A stretch of 64,000 bases of DNA from the NCBI GenBank assembly GCA_963555705.1, contig OY743189.1, positions 2,683,501 through 2,747,500 of the forward strand, written 5' to 3'. The translations under genes and the position numbers were made by a program. Origin of the DNA: Ligustrum vulgare. Its lineage: Eukaryota; Streptophyta; Magnoliopsida; Lamiales; Oleaceae. Positions 1 through 9,356 of the stretch are shown here, piece after piece (position 1 is the stretch's first letter; every line of letters begins with the position of its first letter). A model generated the notes under the pieces. The model worked only from the letters and a program-made list of their open reading frames with translations. It did no database searches and was not told the origin of the DNA.

Positions 1-594
1 CTTTCCAACAAAACCCCAGATTATACTCACTCTATCCAGTGTCCAGCCCCTTGATCAATCCTTGTAAATGTACACTGATGCAGAGAAGAGCCGATTGAAA
101 CATGAAAACACAGAGATTCACGAACAATCGTTTCATTTAATTACCATTTAGTATATTTATTACATTAGATTTTTATTGCTCAATCTAAGAGAAAACAGGA
201 AGAAATAAGCACATTACTGTGGGCATGGGTAAAAATACAATGAATTTATGCACAGCAGAGCATTGTCAATTCGAAGAAAAAATGAAACAAAAAATGACCA
301 TAGTCGGAGAACTCACTGTCATCACAGGAGAAGGATTGATTCAAACAATATTGTTACCAAAAATCTCAACTTCTTAAAAGAGAACAAAATGTACAAATCA
401 GTAATGAAATTAAATAAAAAACGAAAGAAATCAAAAGACAGGAAAGTGATGGATGGCATACGTGGTCTGCGTCGGGATGACCGGCGGGATGGACGGCCGG
501 ATGCGGAAAAGCCGGAGGACGGAGACCTTCAGCAGTCGCCGCTTCGAGGATGTGTGAGAGAGATGTATCGGTTGGGAGATATTTTGGTGGAATA
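1..594. other. Flanking DNA without a recognisable gene
   Basis: No coding region I can support. It is AT-rich except for a GC-rich patch at about 455-560. Open frames cross the patch on both strands, but none shows a domain, and their composition follows the patch rather than codon structure. It could be the edge of a host gene or a transposon remnant. The pararetrovirus array begins at about 595. Confidence 0.4.
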
Positions 595-851
595 TACTCA
601 AAATAGCCCTCCAAATTTGCCATTTTATGAAAATAGCCAAAAAACTTACCCATTTTTAAAAGTACCCTAACAATTTTATATCTTTTAAAAATAGCCTTAA
701 TCACTATAAAATACCACAAATATCCTTATATATCATATTTCAACTAAACCCATTAAAATTTAGAAAAATTACAACCTAGTCCTTGAAATTTTATTAATTT
801 TGTTTATGATTTTATTTGATTTTTGTTCGCTCATAGTAGCACCCCTCACCT
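595..851 (+). promoter_or_regulatory. Non-coding leader upstream of copy A primer site
   Basis: AT-rich region between the array edge and the tRNA primer site. It contains three AAAATAGCC repeats (near 603, 631 and 688) and a TATA-like stretch at about 722-735. The matching region before copy B (19336-19591) has the same elements, with a TATA-like stretch near 19437-19446. It may contain the genomic RNA start. The alternative is that genomic RNA starts at the stronger promoter near 17150 and this is simply leader. Confidence 0.45.
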
Positions 852-864
852 TGGTATCAGAGCC
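852..864 (+). promoter_or_regulatory. Primer-binding site for initiator tRNA-Met
   Basis: TGGTATCAGAGCC is the standard Caulimoviridae minus-strand primer site, complementary to the 3' end of plant initiator tRNA-Met. It lies 2 bases before the ORF1 start codon. In copy B the same place reads with changes (19592-19604), so that site has decayed. Confidence 0.93.
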
Positions 865-866
865 AT

Positions 867-1151
867 ATGGCAGATCTAAAAGATAAATATTATATGACAA
901 AAAATAAAAATGAATATATAATATATACATCAAGATTTATAATTATGTATACATTAATACTACCCGATAATTATAAAATAGAAATATTGAACACTTTAAA
1001 AGATTTAGATAAAGATGTAAGAAGAGAAATATATGATCTAATAAATTTCGATATAATAAAAGAAGATTTTATCATAAACGAAATATTAGATTTAATCCAC
1101 AAAGATATACTAGAAGAGTTAAATAAAGATTATAGAAATGGATTATCATAG
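867..1151 (+). CDS. EPRV-A ORF1, small protein of unknown function
   Basis: 94 codons starting at the first ATG after the primer-binding site. The product is charged, lysine- and isoleucine-rich and probably helical, with no signal peptide or membrane span. It overlaps the ORF2 start (ATG at 1138) by 14 bases, a coupling typical of pararetroviral reading frames. Small first ORFs occur in badnaviruses and tungroviruses, but I recognise no family here. Copy B keeps the same start (19607) but the frame is broken. This is one of the few intact frames of copy A. Confidence 0.7.
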   Translation: MADLKDKYYMTKNKNEYIIYTSRFIIMYTLILPDNYKIEILNTLKDLDKDVRREIYDLINFDIIKEDFIINEILDLIHKDILEELNKDYRNGLS

Positions 1152-1562
1152 AGCGAATCCTCAATTAATTAGATATCTAGACATAGAAACAAATGAAAAA
1201 TTAGATTTAATAGTAGAATAAAGAAGAAATTTAATGGACCAAATAAGAGAAGAAAGAAATATAAAACGACAAGAAAAATTAAAATTAAAATTATTAGAGA
1301 AAAATAGAGAATATTTTGATAAAATCTTAAAACAAATACCAAAAATTCAAACGATTTTAGAAGATAAAGAAAAACTAGAAAACAAAAATATGATAAAACA
1401 AACACATTGGAAGACTATCTAAAATATTATAGAATATATCATAGAAAGTCAATGATTGGATCAATATAAGAATATTGTGAATATCAAATAATGGATTATA
1501 AAGAAGCAAAATATGAAACAGAACTTATTCTAGAAATCGAACATATTAAAGGAAGAAATTAA
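1138..1562 (+). pseudogene. EPRV-A ORF2, broken
   Basis: Starts at the ATG overlapping the end of ORF1. After 27 codons there is an in-frame TAA (1219-1221), then four codons and a new in-frame ATG at 1234. The rest is lysine/glutamate-rich and looks like a coiled coil to about 1422, where the frame is lost. Homology to copy B continues to a TAATG stop-start overlap at 1560-1564 with ORF3. The TAA is also present in copy B (19957-19959), so it is probably not random decay. Function unknown. Confidence 0.6.
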
Positions 1563-2081
1563 TGACAGAATTTCCAGAAATAAAATTTGAAAAACAAATA
1601 ATAGAAAATATAAGACTTCCAGTTGGATCTTATCAAATAAAATGAGCTAATACAACTATGTTTCAACCATTAAGCTCATGGGGAGAATCTGATGGATTTC
1701 TTAACAAGCAATTAAATTGGATAAGTGCATTTTTATGGCAAATATATAAAAACATAAATTTACAAGATAAATTAGCTAACAAAGAACTACAACAATTAAA
1801 TATACATGACATGAATATCAAAGAAAAATTACAAAACATTCAAAATAAACTAACAATACAATTTAAAGAATTAAAAGAAGTGATAGGAGAAGTTAAAAAT
1901 ATAGATGAAAAAATCTTAAAAGAATTTCAAAGAAAATCAGGAGAATTAATTAATTAAGATAAAATTGGAATAATTATAGAAAAAAATAGATAGTTTAAAT
2001 GAAAAAATAAGAAAGAATGAAAATGAAAAAATTATATCAATAGAAGAAAGAATCAAAAAGTTAGAAATAAAAATAGATGAT
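1562..2081 (+). pseudogene. EPRV-A ORF3, 5' part, coiled-coil protein
   Basis: ATG at 1562 overlaps the ORF2 stop. As in ORF2, 27 codons are followed by an in-frame stop (TGA 1643-1645), four codons and a new in-frame ATG at 1658. From there the frame is open to 1957, where a TAA ends it in copy A. The protein begins with a conserved Phe-Gln-Pro-Leu-Ser-Ser-Trp stretch and continues as long Lys/Glu/Leu/Ile heptad-like helices, like the coiled-coil, virion-associated proteins of caulimovirids (an analogy, not a demonstrated homology). The Ty3/gypsy insertion ends this part; the 5-bp duplicated target ATGAT is 2077-2081. Confidence 0.65.
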
Positions 2082-3597
2082 TGTTCACTAATATCTCGCG
2101 ATGCAAGATATCCCCGCAAGTGTACGGGTCGTGAGAAGTAATAAAGTGGACCTAAGAGTCCGGATTATCGTCCCACGAGGACTGCAATTAATTATCGAAA
2201 TATGTTAGTTCTAAATCTTATTTAAATGACCAAAATAATTTGATGTTTGAAATCTAAAACAAAAAATTCAATTAAAGAATTAAATTGCTAAATTTGTTTT
2301 GTTTTTAAAAACGATTGTAAAATAGTTGGGATTTACGATTTCACCTAACCAATTAAATTAACTCAAATTCCATGTTTTATTTCCTAATTATGTACTCGGT
2401 CGAATTCACTAATTTATAATGAAATTCCTCTCTCGAGTTTAAATCAATTCTACATATATAAGTCAACCATGTATCTCTACAGCGGGTCTGAATATTCCTT
2501 ATCTAGATGCAATAAATACAAGAATTCACACACGACCGCAATAATAGCAAGAGTATATCTCTATCTCTCGTTCAATTATCGGATTCATTACCATGTTCTA
2601 AATTATTAACTCACCTCTCGGATTATGAAAATAATTCAATGTATCATGAACTGGTGATCAAGCAATTCAAGCATTAAGAACAATAATAAATCAATACATG
2701 CAACTAAACATTAAAACAACGGAATTTGGAATTAAAATAATATAACTAGGCTACGTCGTTCATCCCAACATAGAATTTAGTTACACATCATCAATAAAGA
2801 ACAAAAACAATAAAAATTAGCGTTCATTAAAGATAATATAAAGAATGGAAATCTTGCACCAAGTTTTGATTCTTCAATTATCTTCAATTCACGCGTCTTT
2901 GCAATGCTTGATTTTCCAAGAATTTGATGTTGATTTCTCGCTTGTGGCTCGTTCTTTGGAGAGGCAAAGGTGAGAATTTCGTACCTCTTATGTTGTATAT
3001 ATAGGTTTTGGAGAAAACCTAGGTCAAAAAGCCCAAAGCCTGTCAAAAATCGCGAGAAAAATCTGATATGCGGCCCAGTCAGACAAGCGCGCGATCGCCC
3101 AGGCGTAATAACGGCGATCACGTGGAAGACCCAAAAACTCTCGGGTTATAATTTACAACCATCTCGCGATCGCTTGGTATGTAACCAGTGATCGCGACTT
3201 CATCTTTCTTCCGGCTGTGCAAGTTAGTCCCTGACTTTTAATTGCACCTTCAGTCCTCAACTTTCAATTATTGCAGTTTAGTCCCCAAACTTTATCTTCT
3301 TCTCGGTTTGACCATTCAAGCTCCTAATTCATTCAATTAGGTCCTCCAACCTCTGATTTAGTCACTTTGGCACCAAGCATGTCTCCCGGTTGTTTGTCAC
3401 AAACTCCTCACTTGTCCAATTTAGCTCCAATTAACATCCAATCGTGTCATTTTTCCATTAATTGCTTCATTCTTCTTCAATTGGGACATTTTCTGAAAAG
3501 TAAACAAATAAACATAAATTAAATAGAAAATATCCCCAAATGACAATAATTAATCCTAATTTAGACATACAAATAAGTGTATAAAATACACTTATCA
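2082..3597 (-). repeat. 3' LTR of the gag-protease element
   Basis: 1516 bp, nearly identical to 9357-10874 (1518 bp) with scattered substitutions. On the element strand the TATA box is at about 2996-3005. GCGATCGC-type palindromes lie upstream at 3091-3098, 3114-3121, 3166-3173 and 3189-3196; two of the four carry C-to-T-type changes. Short open frames inside are spurious. Confidence 0.93.
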
Positions 3598-3612
3598 AAT
3601 ACCCCCAAACTA
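3598..3612 (-). other. Polypurine tract
   Basis: On the element strand TAGTTTGGGGGTATT directly precedes the 3' LTR. This is the plus-strand primer. Similar G-run copies lie further inside, near 4680, 5075 and 5347. Confidence 0.85.
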
Positions 3613-4130
3613 AAATTATTGTTCGTCCTCGAACAATGTAAACTAAACTACAAAAATCAAAGAAATAAGAGAACAAATATTTTTGTTGTGTCAACATGTT
3701 TACCATATGCCTCCAAAGTCCAAACCAATTTAAGCTTTAAGCAAGCGTCATGAACAACAATGCAAAATAATTTCTAGTTATATTTGCCAAATTTTTAAGT
3801 GTGTGTGTGAATAGTTAATGTCAAACGCATACTTATGCAAAAGATGTGCTCAACACTGTATGGCTCATTATGCATAATCAAGCCCGAATCCTATGTGGTC
3901 AATCTATGATTTCTAATGAAATTCCTTTCAGCACTCATGGATGATCACCACTTTCTGCTTTTTCTCTCGCATCCCTATTTTTTATCTATGTGGGTTCTAA
4001 AAATATTCTTAGCTTTTTCCACACAAGGCCGTCAAAATCAGAAATATGCATGCACAACAAATCAAAAGAAAGCAGTCCCCAATTCTACAACATCAACCAC
4101 CACAGCTCAGTCAACAAAGCTTATACCATG

Positions 4131-4179
<49 letters not shown>

Positions 4180-4249
4180 TTTATGGACGACTTTTTCTTT
4201 TAATTGTCCCTATCTTTTACCATCTTTGTGCAGAACTTTTCATACTGGC

Positions 4250-4533
4250 TTTCTATATGACCCCTGTAGCGAGCTTTCGGATCGACAACTCCCAAACCAG
4301 ACGGCTTTAGGGTACCAGATTCAAAGAACCCCTCAGACGTACTTGCCCGAGTCATAAAGGTTTAAACAGAAAAGTTAAAGATGTTATAATGTCTTATGTG
4401 TAAATCCACTCTCTGTACTTGCTTTCTAATTGACCCATGTAGCGAGCTTTAGGTCGATGACTCTCAAGCCAGTTGGCTTTAGGGCACCAGGTTTGAAGGA
4501 CCCCTCGGACTTACTTACTCGAGTCAAAAAGAC
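4250..4533. repeat. Pair of direct repeats, about 173 bp apart
   Basis: Copies at about 4250-4360 and 4424-4533 share the block TGTAGCGAGCTTT, then a run with GGCTTTAGGG and ACCAG, then CCCCTC/GGAC motifs. They are diverged but clearly homologous. They lie in the non-coding internal region of the gypsy element. Confidence 0.7.
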
Positions 4534-6372
4534 ATTTGAAGAGCAGAATAAGACCTTCAGCATTTTTCTGTTTTTATGCTGGAAATGGTTTATACCAATT
4601 GACCAAACTGCAATGACTAAAGTGCAAAACCAAGAACTATAGCCCTCCAACCCATCAATACACACAAATTCCAACCATTTTACCCCCAAACTTGCCTTTT
4701 AGCATGATTGGTTCTAATTTAGGGGTGGGATGTCTTATGATCTAAGTTCAGGGATTTTTGAGTCATTCCTAAGTTCAAATTGCATAAATTTGCCCCCACA
4801 TGTATTAAACAAAATCTTTTACACAAGCAATTATCCAACACTGGCTATGTGCGCAATAAATATGAATCTAGCAAAACATAACTAGTTCAAAAATAAGTTC
4901 ATGCTTTCATGTTGTCCAATTTTCAAACCTAAGTACAAATTGATTCATACTATATCCTAGGCAATAAATATGTTAACACATTTTCAATTTTTTTTTTAAT
5001 CCAATAAAATCGAATGGAAGCATAGAATGAATATCATGAATATGGAAGCAATTTTTTAAAGTGTGAGATTTTCCACCCCCAAACTAGAAAGAAATATTGT
5101 CCTCAATGTTTGTCAAAAAGATCTAAAAATGTAATACAAGACAATGAAGAGAGAACGAGAACTTCCCAAGTGTATTGGAGATGTTTTGTAGCCTTGAAGC
5201 CTCCATATTGCATTTGAATGAATAAGACCATTTTCTTGCTTTTCCCGACTTGGTTTGAGGTGTCTTGATTGGTGTTTACCTTGCAAATAAGAGATAAGTA
5301 ACATTAGAAGTCATAAACACCAATATGAAATAATGGAAGTTCAGTACCACACCCCCAAACTAAAGTCACAGCAAAATTTTGAATTTTCAAAATTGGTCGA
5401 CCACACACATTTAAGCCTTGACATCGCCTAGAAAAACATAAATTTTCCCGAGCCATCTTTTGATACTTTAAAGTTCACAGGATGATCAGCAATATATTAA
5501 AAATTCAGCTCATTTGAAGGTCAATAGGGTCATGCAACAATGTGGGGAAGTAGGTGACGTGAGACAGTTTCTGGGTGCAATGGCCTTGCAATGGGGCTGT
5601 CATGATGCCAACATGGTTTTAATGGTTTTAATGCCAAGATGTGAACTAACTCATGCATTACACACATAAACATTGATACTCATTTCATGAAGATAAATTC
5701 TCGGATGGATTTATAAAATTAGCACAAAAACGTCTTTGTGACATTTTATCAAACACTTGGTGTGCTTTGCAAAAATCAACGGATATGCATAGGGTTGGAG
5801 GGATGAATGAACCCAAAATTTTTGTCTACTACACCACACATCACAATCTCCAACCACTAACCTAAGCCCACTCTTCACCATTCACAATTTCAAAATCCAA
5901 GAACTCAAAGAAAATTTCAGAATTTTGAGTAAACATGGATTTAAATGAAGAATTTCATACCTTTCATTGATTTGGATTTGAAAATAGCAATGAATTTGGT
6001 GCAATGAAGTGTTGATTGCATGCATGATAGATGAAAGATCATACTTTTGAGTGATTTTGGGGAGATAAAACGAGTTTATAATGTTTAAAGTTGAAAGAAT
6101 GAGGAAAAGAACTTAAACTGCCGAATTTGGTCCCAGTACAGCCACGCGATCGCCTGGCTGGAGTGCTAGCTATCGCGTGGTTCAAGGTTAAAGAATCTGT
6201 TGGTTTTTTAATGCAGATTCACCATCTCCATTGCCTATTGGCACGCGATCGCGTAGTACACGGCAATACTGAAAATTTTTCCTATTTTTTATTTTCAAAA
6301 TCATTTTTCTCCCCCTAATCACTTCTTCATGATCGATGCAATGATTTTCCAAACATTAACCTAATGATTCAA

Positions 6373-6376
<4 letters not shown>

Positions 6377-6426
<50 letters not shown>
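6377..6426. repeat. GT dinucleotide microsatellite
   Basis: About 24 GT units inside the non-coding internal region of the gypsy element. Confidence 0.95.
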
Positions 6427-6429
<3 letters not shown>

Positions 6430-6695
6430 TTTGGAATGACGATAAAAACCTAGCCTAATGTAAATATGCAAAATCAAAAACATACCTAAATATGCAATAA
6501 TAGAATATTATGCACAAGTGCTCTTAACATGAAACATGCAAAACACTCAAACACAATTCCTACCATGCATATATCTAAAATTCCAATACTAAAATAAATA
6601 ATGAAAGCGTAATAAGTAAAAGGGAAGAAAAATTGGGTTGCCTCCCAACAAGCGCTCCGTTTAGAGTCCCGAGCCTGACTTTTTGTACTTCCAAA

Positions 6696-7673
6696 TCATG
6701 GAGGCTTGAAAGATGATCTCAGAGCCTTGCACATCTTGCAATTTCCAGCCTTGCACTTCTCAACTCGTTTCCTAACTTTCTTTAATTGCAAAGCCCCGGT
6801 TTTAGCCAATTGTTGAGGGATGTTAGGCTTTTCTTCCTTCTTGTCCCTCCATCCATCTTTAGCCTTTATGAACTCATGTTTTGTGATTAGCTCCTTCTCA
6901 ATATTTGTACCATGCTTGGTCTTCTCTTCTGGTTTCTGGACCACTCCCTCTATCTCGAAACAACTTTCTTTTAGATTATCAAGATCTTCTCTTGGCTTGA
7001 TGCTGAAAGTGACTTGCTCCTTCTCGACCCTAAAAATGATTTCCCCTTTTTCGATGTCTATGAGAGCTCGTCCTGTAGCAAGAAATGGTCTTCCAAATAT
7101 CAGGGGCATCTGAGAGTCCTCTTCCATATCAAGGATCACAAAGTCAACTGGAAAGAAGAACTTGTCCACTTTCACAATCACGTTCTCCACTATCCCATAT
7201 GGATACTGTATAGACCTGTTCGCAAGCTTTAGTGTGATATTTGTTGGTTTAAGCTCCCCCAAACCTAGTTTCCTGTATACGGACAAAGGCATTAGATTAA
7301 CACTAGCCCCTAAGTCACACAATACATTGTCAAAAGTGAAATTACCAATAGTGCAAGGGATAGAGAAACTCCCTGGATCGGTCAATTTTTGTGGTAATTT
7401 CTTTTGAAGTATGGCGCTGCACTCCTCACTCAGTGCTACTGTCTCAAAATCAACCAACTTTCTTTTGTTTGACATCATCTCCTTCATAAACTTTAAGTAG
7501 AGGGGCATTTGAGCTAGAGCTTTTGCAAATGGGATATTTATATGCAGTTTCTTGAATATTTCCAAAAATTTTCCAAACTGCTGCTCCAACTTATGCTTTA
7601 TCAATCGTTGTGAATAAGGAACTGGAGGTACATATGCCTTGACTTGAGGTCTAACTCGAACTTCTTCTTCCAC
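6696..7673 (-). CDS. Retrotransposon aspartic protease region
   Basis: Retropepsin portion of the gag-protease polyprotein. The active site reads Cys-Asp-Leu-Gly-Ala-Ser (Leu for the usual Thr, a form common in plant Athila/Tat gag-pro proteins). It is followed by an Asn-Leu-Met-Pro-Leu-Ser block and the second protease motif Leu-Ile-Phe-Gly-Arg-Pro-Phe. The C-terminus is basic with a Cys-x4-Cys-x2-Cys cluster, then a stop. It is in the same frame as gag and separated from it by one TAG (7701-7703). The first ATG at 7673 is probably not a real start: coding similarity begins right after the TAG. Residues from 6696 lead into non-coding sequence, so no pol follows. Confidence 0.88.
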   Translation of the reverse strand: MEEEVRVRPQVKAYVPPVPYSQRLIKHKLEQQFGKFLEIFKKLHINIPFAKALAQMPLYLKFMKEMMSNKRKLVDFETVALSEECSAILQKKLPQKLTDPGSFSIPCTIGNFTFDNVLCDLGASVNLMPLSVYRKLGLGELKPTNITLKLANRSIQYPYGIVENVIVKVDKFFFPVDFVILDMEEDSQMPLIFGRPFLATGRALIDIEKGEIIFRVEKEQVTFSIKPREDLDNLKESCFEIEGVVQKPEEKTKHGTNIEKELITKHEFIKAKDGWRDKKEEKPNIPQQLAKTGALQLKKVRKRVEKCKAGNCKMCKALRSSFKPP

Positions 7674-7700
7674 TTTTTCTTGAGTTTCTGAAGTTGATCC

Positions 7701-8010
7701 CTACTCCTTTCCACTTTTCTGATCTTCCACCACATTTTTCTTCTGGCTCTTCTGCTTTTCATAATCCTCTACAGTCACTTCAGATAGCTGAACCCCACTC
7801 CTCGTTGTTATTGCATTAACCTGCTCATGAGGGTTCATTTCGGTGTTGCTTGGTAACTGTCCAGGCTGTCTTGTTGAACTGCTTGCTGCCAGCTCTCCCA
7901 TTTGTCTCTTCAAATTCTTAATCTCAGCTGCTTGATTCATAATTTCACCATTCTGACTCTTGACAAGCTGAATTAACACTTCTATGTTCTCGGATATGTT
8001 TTTCTGAGAT

Positions 8011-8042
<32 letters not shown>

Positions 8043-9206
8043 AAATCCAGGCGGATGCTGAACATTTTGATTATTAGACCAGGAGAAGTTGGGGTGGTTC
8101 TTCCATTCTGGGTTGTAGGTTTGTGAATAAGGACCACCCTGTTGCCTGTTGCCCACAAAATTGACTTGTTCTGGATTTGATTGATTTTTTTGAAGTAGGC
8201 AGAAACTTATCGCGTGATTTTCGAAACAAAAATCACACAAAGTTGTATGAACTGAATTCATTGGCTGCACACTCATACTGTCTATTTTCCTTGTTAAAGC
8301 ATCCAGCTTAGCATTTAATGCTGTAATCTCATTAACTGTAACAATTCCTCCAGACTTTGGTGTAGATCTATCTGAGTACCACTGGTAACTATTCGCAGCC
8401 ATCTTCTCAAAAATCTCAGAAGCTTCTTCATATGTCATATCCATTACTGATCCTCCAGCTGCTGAGTCGGCGTACTTCTTGTTTTCATTTGTCAGCCCAT
8501 TGTAGAATGTTTGAACTAGTATCCAATCAGCGATTCCATGCGTAGGACACTGTCTGATGAGCTCGTTGAACCTTTCCCAAGCCTCAAAAATTGATTCCCC
8601 AGGCTGTTGACTGAATGATAAAATCTCACGCCTTAGCTTTGACATGCGGCCAGGTGGGAAAAATTTATCTACAAATTTCTGACTCGTGATTTCAAAAGTG
8701 GTGATTGTATGTAGGGGCAAAGTGTAGAACCAAGCTTTAGCTTTGTCCCCCAAAGAGAATGAAAATAACTTCAATTTCACAGCATCATCTGAAACTCCAT
8801 TCATGCGCAGCATTTCACACAATTCCAAAAAGGATCGAAGATGTGGATGAGGATCTTCAGTCGGCAATCCATGGAAAACACAGGAGTTTTGGATCAGTGA
8901 GATCAAAGAGGTTTTGATCTCAAAATTGTTAGCTTGGATTGCAGGAGGTACTATGCATGTTTCAATGTTCCCAACAGGAGGAATCATGTAGTCTCGCAAA
9001 ACACGCCTTCCATGATTTTGTTGCTGTCCATTTACAGCTGCTGGCAAATTTTGTTGATTTTCCTGATTATCTTGAATTCTATCATCTGCCATGTCTAAGT
9101 CTGTTTGTTGATTCGCTTCCAACCGTTGTCTACGCCTCTGTCGAAAAGTGCGTTCAATTTCTGTATCAAAAGGAAGCAAATCAAATGACTTACTCATTCT
9201 TAACAT
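7701..9206 (-). CDS. Retrotransposon gag protein
   Basis: 501 codons. A second ATG nine bases in may be the true start, since related gag proteins begin close to the Leu-Leu-Pro-Phe-Asp motif. The central part is the plant retrotransposon gag domain (motifs Trp-Phe-Tyr-Thr-Leu, Phe-Phe-Pro-Pro-Gly and Glu-Ala-Trp-Glu-Arg-Phe). A Cys-x2-Cys/His-rich stretch follows, then a glutamine run encoded by a CAG/CAA repeat (about 8013-8042), then a coiled-coil-like tail. It forms the virus-like particle. It ends at TAG 7701-7703, after which the protease continues in the same frame, so either readthrough or a point mutation separates them. Confidence 0.93.
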
Positions 9207-9331
9207 AAATTAAAGAAAACAAAAATTAAAAGCAAAAACTGAAAAATAATATAAAAATAAAAATAAAAATAAGCAAAATAAAGTTCAAAGTAAAATAAGA
9301 ACTAATGGGTATAGATATTAATATAAAAACA

Positions 9332-9350
9332 GTCCCCGACAACGGCGCCA
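9332..9350 (-). promoter_or_regulatory. Primer-binding site for tRNA-Asp
   Basis: On the element strand TGGCGCCGTTGTCGGGGAC lies 6 bases inside the 5' LTR. From memory of the plant tRNA-Asp 3' end it matches with one difference. This primer choice is typical of Athila-type elements. Confidence 0.85.
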
Positions 9351-9356
9351 AAAACT

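Larger units (their letters stand above)
3613..6695 (-). other. Non-coding internal region replacing pol
   Basis: About 3 kb with no supportable gene where RT, RNase H and integrase would lie in a full element. It holds a TA repeat then a T run (about 4136-4181), a GT repeat (about 6380-6426), two roughly 100-bp direct repeats about 173 bp apart (about 4250-4360 and 4424-4533), three additional polypurine-like motifs (near 4680, 5075 and 5347), and a second cluster of GCGATCGC palindromes (6146-6153, 6245-6252) with a weak TATA about 70 bp downstream on the minus strand (near 6075-6080). Confidence 0.7.

Noticed and set aside
248..670. 140-codon open frame near the window start
   Set aside because: It spans a GC-rich patch and the virus edge, has no domain, and an equally long frame exists on the opposite strand.
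2777..3191. Open frames inside the gypsy LTR (repeated at 10054-10504)
   Set aside because: Present in both LTRs, cross promoter palindromes and TATA, and change length between copies; LTR sequence, not genes.
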